DNA from: Acidobacteriota bacterium
GTDB lineage: Bacteria; Acidobacteriota; Terriglobia; Terriglobales; Acidobacteriaceae
Assembly: GCA_021818105.1 (NCBI GenBank)
Contig: JAKAFB010000012.1
Span: forward strand, 25,165-63,257
Length of the DNA: 38,093 nt
Direction of reading: 5' to 3'
How positions within the stretch are numbered: the stretch's first letter is position 1; each line of letters opens with the position of its first letter. The notes beneath the pieces are model-generated. The model had not been told where the DNA came from and searched no databases. It saw only the letters and a program-made list of their open reading frames with translations. The translations under genes and the position numbers were made by a program. Below, in pieces: positions 34,609 through 38,093 of this stretch.

Positions 34609-35235
34609 CTATAACTTTTCAGACATTTTTACTAGATCTGCAAGCGAGCCAGCTTGCATTTTTCGCATCATCTGCCCTCTATATAGCTTTATCGTCACAA
34701 CGCTTAAGCAGAGTTGTTCTGCGATCTCCTTGTTTGTCAGTCCGGCGGTCACCAGGTCCATCACCTGCCGCTCACGTTCCGTCAAAGTTTCCAGTCTCGC
34801 CTGAACTACATTCCTTAAGTCCTCAGCCTTTCTGCGCATGTGATCGAGGGTGAATGCGTGCTTAACGGCTTGGAGTAGTTCTTCTTTCTGGAATGGCTTG
34901 ACAAGAAATTCTACAGCGCCGGACTTCATTACTTTGCGAACCATAGGGACGTCTCCGTGCGCGGTCATGAAGATCACCGGAAGTGCAATGCCGGACTTCT
35001 TCATCTGTTCTTGAAACTCGACACCGCTGATTCCGGGCAGACGCGCATCCAGTAGCAGACAGCCCGCATTGGCCGGGTTCCACTCTTTCGCAAAACTTTC
35101 AGCGGATGGGTAGGATCGCGCTCCGATTCCAACCGATTCGAGCAGGTTGACCAATCCCTCGCAGATTGACGGATCGTCATCGACGATGAAGACAGTTTCG
35201 CGAATCGGCTTGTCTGATGTTGCTGTCGTGTTCAT
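34609..35235 (-). CDS. FixJ/NarL-type response regulator
   Basis: A 208-residue two-component regulator. The receiver domain, residues 15-130, has acidic pocket VDDD near residue 20, phosphoacceptor Asp63 (CLLLDARLPG), Thr91 (FMTAH) and Lys113 (LVKPFQ). The LuxR-type helix-turn-helix lies at about residues 147-205 (LTERERQVMDLVTAGLTNKEIAEQLCLSVVTIKLY). It is phosphorylated by the histidine kinase whose stop overlaps its start as ATGA (35232-35235), so both are made together. TodT/FixJ family members usually activate a small regulon near by; the orphan pair and amt unit next to it are candidates, but no site evidence links them. Confidence 0.95.
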   Translation of the reverse strand: MNTTATSDKPIRETVFIVDDDPSICEGLVNLLESVGIGARSYPSAESFAKEWNPANAGCLLLDARLPGISGVEFQEQMKKSGIALPVIFMTAHGDVPMVRKVMKSGAVEFLVKPFQKEELLQAVKHAFTLDHMRRKAEDLRNVVQARLETLTERERQVMDLVTAGLTNKEIAEQLCLSVVTIKLYRGQMMRKMQAGSLADLVKMSEKL

Positions 35236-36761
35236 GCTGGCGTTCGAATTGTGAACTGGAAGACGGCGCCGCCGTGTATGGAGTTTGCAACCCAGAGGCG
35301 CCCGTCGTGCATTTCCACAATGCTACGACATATTGCAAGGCCCATGCCCATCCCGGCGGACTTCGTGCTGAAGAAGGGATCGAAGATTCGCGCTGCGATC
35401 TCTTCCGGAACTCCGGGGCCGCGATCCTCAACTGAAACAAGAATTTGGCCATTGCCGCGATATTCCGTGCGGATCTTCAATTCTCGAGGTGGTGGAGATT
35501 GCACCATCGCCTCCATCCCGTTGGTCGCCAGGTTCAGCAGCACCTGCTGAATCTGAATCGGGTCAATTTCCAGGCACGGAAGATTCTGCTCCAGCTCAAG
35601 CGCAATGGACACTTCTCGCCGGATTGCTTCATCGCGTAGCAAACGCACCAGATCACGAATCAGAAGGTTGATGTCTGTTGTTTCTCGCTCATGCACTTCC
35701 TTGCGGAAAAGCGTACGAACCCGGCTGACGACGGCACTGGCACGTGTACTCTCCTGCACGATCTTTTCCGCCGTAGCCGAAGCCTTGGTAAGATTCGCGG
35801 GTTGAGCGCGAAGCCATTCGCGGCAGGCATAAGCATGCGTTACCACGGCAGTCAGAGGTTGGTTGAGCTCATGTGCAATCGAGGCTGCCATTTCCGCCAT
35901 GCTCAATGTGTGCGAGAGCCTCGAGAGATGTTCCTGTGCGACGATGAGATCCTGCTGTGCGCGGTGCTGCTCTTCAATATCGATGTGAATGCCGTACCAT
36001 CGCGCAACCTTTCCGTTTGCAGAAAGCTGCGGAATAGAGCGTGCTAAAAACCATCGGTACTGACCATTTGCGCCGCGAATTCTCGCCTCCATTTCGAATT
36101 TGATACCTGCTTCGACGGCCCTAAGCCAACCTTGGCGGAAAAGCTGTTCGTCTTCTGGATGAAGATTGGCAAAGAATGCCTCCCCGCGCAGCGACTCCAG
36201 TGGCTTGCCAAGGTACTCAATCAAGTGCTGATTGCAGTATTCGATAGCACCGGTCGCATCGGCCCTCCAAATCTGCTGGGGAATCGCTTCCGTGAGCAAA
36301 CGCAACTGGCGTTCGCTTTCCTGGATCTCCAAATTAGATTGCTCCAGCTCGGCGGTTCGCTCGCGAACCTTTTCTTCAAGTCGGTCGCGGGCTTCGCGAA
36401 TGACAATCTCTGCCCGCTTTCTCGACGAACTTACGACCGTAATCCCAACTGCGCACAGAATGAATGCGGCTAGAAAGCTTTGGGATTCCTTGGCAACCGA
36501 CATGGAGAAGACAGGAGGGATGAAAAAGAACGTGACTAGAAGCGAGGACAGGACGACTGCCATGAAACCGGCAATCATGCCGCCGAACCAAGCGCTCCCC
36601 ATGATTGCACCGAAGAACAGGAATACGAACGGATAGGCAATCTCGTGTTGCAGAAGAAAAGTCCACAGCAGTGCGACGATAACGAAGAAGACGGCGATCG
36701 CGCATGGCTTGAGGAAGTATGCTTCCACCCATTGTGTAAGCCGCTCTGCGTAGGCTGTCAT
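35232..36761 (-). CDS. DUF4118 membrane sensor histidine kinase with PAS domain
   Basis: A 509-residue hybrid-free sensor kinase. Residues 20-112 are four membrane helices of the DUF4118 (KdpD-type) sensor (IAVFFVIVALLWTFLL, FVFLFFGAIMGSAWFGGMIAG). A coiled coil lies at about 115-150 and a PAS domain at about 152-265 (IWRADATGAIEYCNQHLIEYLG). HisKA follows with His297 (SIAHELNQPLTA), then the HATPase domain with N box (NLATNGMEAM), G1 (VEDRGPGV), F (FDPFFSTK) and G2 (GMGMGLAICRSIVE) boxes. The PAS has no haem-binding FixL histidine that I can identify, so the signal is unknown. It is immediately upstream of its FixJ-type partner. Confidence 0.93.
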   Translation of the reverse strand: MTAYAERLTQWVEAYFLKPCAIAVFFVIVALLWTFLLQHEIAYPFVFLFFGAIMGSAWFGGMIAGFMAVVLSSLLVTFFFIPPVFSMSVAKESQSFLAAFILCAVGITVVSSSRKRAEIVIREARDRLEEKVRERTAELEQSNLEIQESERQLRLLTEAIPQQIWRADATGAIEYCNQHLIEYLGKPLESLRGEAFFANLHPEDEQLFRQGWLRAVEAGIKFEMEARIRGANGQYRWFLARSIPQLSANGKVARWYGIHIDIEEQHRAQQDLIVAQEHLSRLSHTLSMAEMAASIAHELNQPLTAVVTHAYACREWLRAQPANLTKASATAEKIVQESTRASAVVSRVRTLFRKEVHERETTDINLLIRDLVRLLRDEAIRREVSIALELEQNLPCLEIDPIQIQQVLLNLATNGMEAMVQSPPPRELKIRTEYRGNGQILVSVEDRGPGVPEEIAARIFDPFFSTKSAGMGMGLAICRSIVEMHDGRLWVANSIHGGAVFQFTIRTPA

Positions 36762-37542
36762 GCTGGCATCATAATATGGAGTTTCACGCTCCTTGAGATC
36801 GTCGAACGAAGATTGTTGAACTGGGTAGGCTTCTGCGCGATTTCGACGAAGTAAGTCCCAGAATCAAATACACCTCAATATCTCTCTGGGCAGCATGGAA
36901 CCAAAATGACTAGGGTCATGGACATGGCGCGAAAGAAGCATGTGTCCACTTGAAACGGGAGCAATGAATGTCAGAGATTGCGCTATGGGATATGGTGCAG
37001 CCGATCCGTGGTGCCGCTAGGCGCGTAGGCAGGCTTGATGCGGACGCCTTCCATGGGTATTTGCATAAAAATTGCGGCAATTTGTTTCGTCTTCGAACCG
37101 CTTCCGGGATGTTCGGCAGCATTTCCCAATTGATTCGGAGGAACACTTTACAATTCATGTGCATGTTCTCGCTTCGGAATTCGTACCGATGAGATGAACC
37201 AGTCGAAATAACGAGCAAGAATCGAATAGAACGACACGGTGCTCTACTAAGCCTCTGCAGAGAGGGGAAAGCAGGTCTGGCCTATTGTCCACGGTTAGAA
37301 TTTGGACTGCAATCACCCAACATCTCTCTCATTCTGCCTCGAGTAAGCAATCAGATATTGGGTATGTGTCAGGGGAATAGACGGTGAAATGACCCATCCG
37401 GGGGCGCATTTCGGGGTGTTCCAACACAATGTAACCGTATGTCGTTGCAAAATCATCTCTTATATATGAAAAGTGTCAAGCCAATCGCGGCCGTGGTTGC
37501 GAGCAGGCCGGGGCTGTTCTTTGCAGCCCCCCTGGGGGTACG
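36762..37542. other. Gene-poor region upstream of the sensor kinase
   Basis: About 780 bases with only short open frames of non-biological composition on both strands (for example near 36916-37218), none with a plausible ribosome-binding site plus protein-like sequence. It should contain the sensor-kinase promoter on the minus strand. No repeats, tRNA-like folds or transposase remains were recognised. Confidence 0.45.
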
Positions 37543-37952
37543 ATGCATTTTATGTTGCTTTCTCGTGCCCGCCTACTTTTCTTGCTCATAGTCATGCAGG
37601 CAGTCGCACTAGGACAGCCAGGGCAACAGTAAATTGTGGGCGAGGTGACGTCGGCTCTTCGCCAGCGTGACTACGACCGTGGCTCAGGATGCTCGAATCG
37701 GCGCTTCATGCCTCCTCCGGCAATCCACAGTTACGAGTCCTCCAAGGCATTGCGTACGCCGGCAAGCAAAAGTAATGGAAGCGCTTGCCTCATATCAGCG
37801 CGCGCTCAAGGGAGCTCCGGATTACCTGCCTGCGCTCGAGGGTGCCGCACGGCTGGAATATACGGCTGGCACAATTACGCCAGGAGGCAGCCAAGGAAGA
37901 GCGCGAGCAATATCGCTACAAGCTCATTGAAGGAGACTCCGCTACAAAATAG
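37543..37952 (+). pseudogene. Broken gene for a secreted TPR protein
   Basis: The ATG at 37543 starts a perfect signal peptide (MHFMLLSRARLLFLLIVMQA, then VALGQPGQQ), but a TAA follows at once. The same frame continues IVGEVTSALRQRDYDR; a shifted frame then gives MLESALHASSGNPQLRVLQG IAYAGKQK, and a third VMEALASYQRALKGAPDYLP ALEGAARLEYTAG, which is an unmistakable TPR pair. A last shift gives LAQLRQEAAKEEREQYRYKL IEGDSATK and a stop at 37952. Together the pieces make a coherent secreted TPR protein broken by one stop and about three frameshifts, and shortened, since several repeats are missing. The gene-poor DNA before it fits a decaying region. Confidence 0.75.
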
Positions 37953-37954
37953 GT

Positions 37955-37974
37955 GGGCAGCACGATGGCTGCCC
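37955..37974 (+). terminator. Hairpin after the TPR pseudogene
   Basis: Perfect 7-bp stem GGGCAGC (37955-37961) / GCTGCCC (37968-37974), loop 6 nt, three bases after the pseudogene stop, followed by a pyrimidine-rich but not pure T tract. Probably a residual terminator shared with the convergent gene beyond it. Confidence 0.5.
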
Positions 37975-38009
37975 CTTCGTTGTCTTGCTCCCTTGAATCA
38001 GGCGCGCAG

Positions 38010-38093
38010 TTAAATCCAGACCTTTGACTCGATCAAGCTTCCGGTTGCGGGAGTGCTTGAGGGCTGGTATTCATCGGACGGATATTCGTGCGG
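38010..38093 (-). CDS. C-terminal end of a possible minus-strand gene (cut by window edge)
   Basis: The last 84 bases read on the minus strand as a 27-residue tail, PHEYPSDEYQPSSTPATGSL then IESKVWI and a TAA at 38010-38012. The residue mixture looks like a genuine protein end, and the frame is open to the window edge. It is convergent with the TPR pseudogene, with a hairpin in between. Too short to assign a family. Confidence 0.35.
   Translation of the reverse strand, partial: PHEYPSDEYQPSSTPATGSLIESKVWI

Noticed and set aside
36916-37218. Overlapping short open frames on both strands upstream of the sensor kinase
   Set aside because: No convincing ribosome-binding site, no domain, and frames on both strands look equally random.

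Overview
The window looks like a chromosomal segment of an Acidobacteriota species, most likely of the Terriglobia (Terriglobus/Granulicella/Edaphobacter-like). The case rests on gene content: very large Oar-like TonB-dependent receptors with an N-terminal carboxypeptidase-regulatory-like domain, a secreted TPR protein translationally coupled to an FG-GAP/ASPIC-UnbV protein, a PocR-AraC regulator and a DUF4118 histidine kinase. This is inferred from protein families only; no rRNA or tRNA gene is visible.

Layout. Positions 1-8691 hold the end of one Oar-like receptor with a strong terminator, a doubtful minus-strand gene remnant, a TPR plus FG-GAP/ASPIC pair, and a complete 1275-residue receptor whose leader carries concentric inverted repeats. 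Positions 8801-16170 are a tight plus-strand run: secreted GH36-type alpha-galactosidase, short-chain dehydrogenase, PocR-AraC regulator, zinc-type dehydrogenase, and an exported protein of unrecognised, possibly beta-helical fold. Around it sit a convergent mandelate-racemase-type sugar-acid dehydratase (16224-17360), a pair of half-size EamA transporters (17548-18475) and an aldose-1-epimerase-like protein (18481-19476). Together these suggest uptake and oxidative breakdown of alpha-galactosides or a similar sugar: receptor, glycosidase, mutarotase, sugar dehydrogenase(s), sugar-acid dehydratase, transporter and regulator. No kinase or aldolase for the later steps is in the window.

Positions 19707-28590 hold a two-subunit molybdenum hydroxylase (IorAB-like), a 51-residue small ORF behind an aldo/keto reductase, a divergent AraC regulator, a ten-helix EamA transporter and a SulP anion transporter. 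Next is a decayed IS5-family element with matching ends (28638-29139).

Positions 29198-36761 are all on the minus strand: a possible ammonium operon (small membrane protein, Amt, TPR protein, CPA2 antiporter) behind a palindrome-rich promoter region, an ATGA-coupled pair of orphan genes, and an ATGA-coupled histidine kinase/FixJ-type regulator pair. The last 1.3 kb is gene-poor: a non-coding stretch, a clear pseudogene of a secreted TPR protein, and the end of a possible minus-strand gene cut by the window edge.

No CRISPR array, phage module or recognisable defence system was seen. The most unusual items are the exported possible beta-helix protein inside the sugar operon, the sugar-acid dehydratase with a mixed active-site ligand set, the 51-residue ORF, the palindromes upstream of amt, and the IS5 relic.
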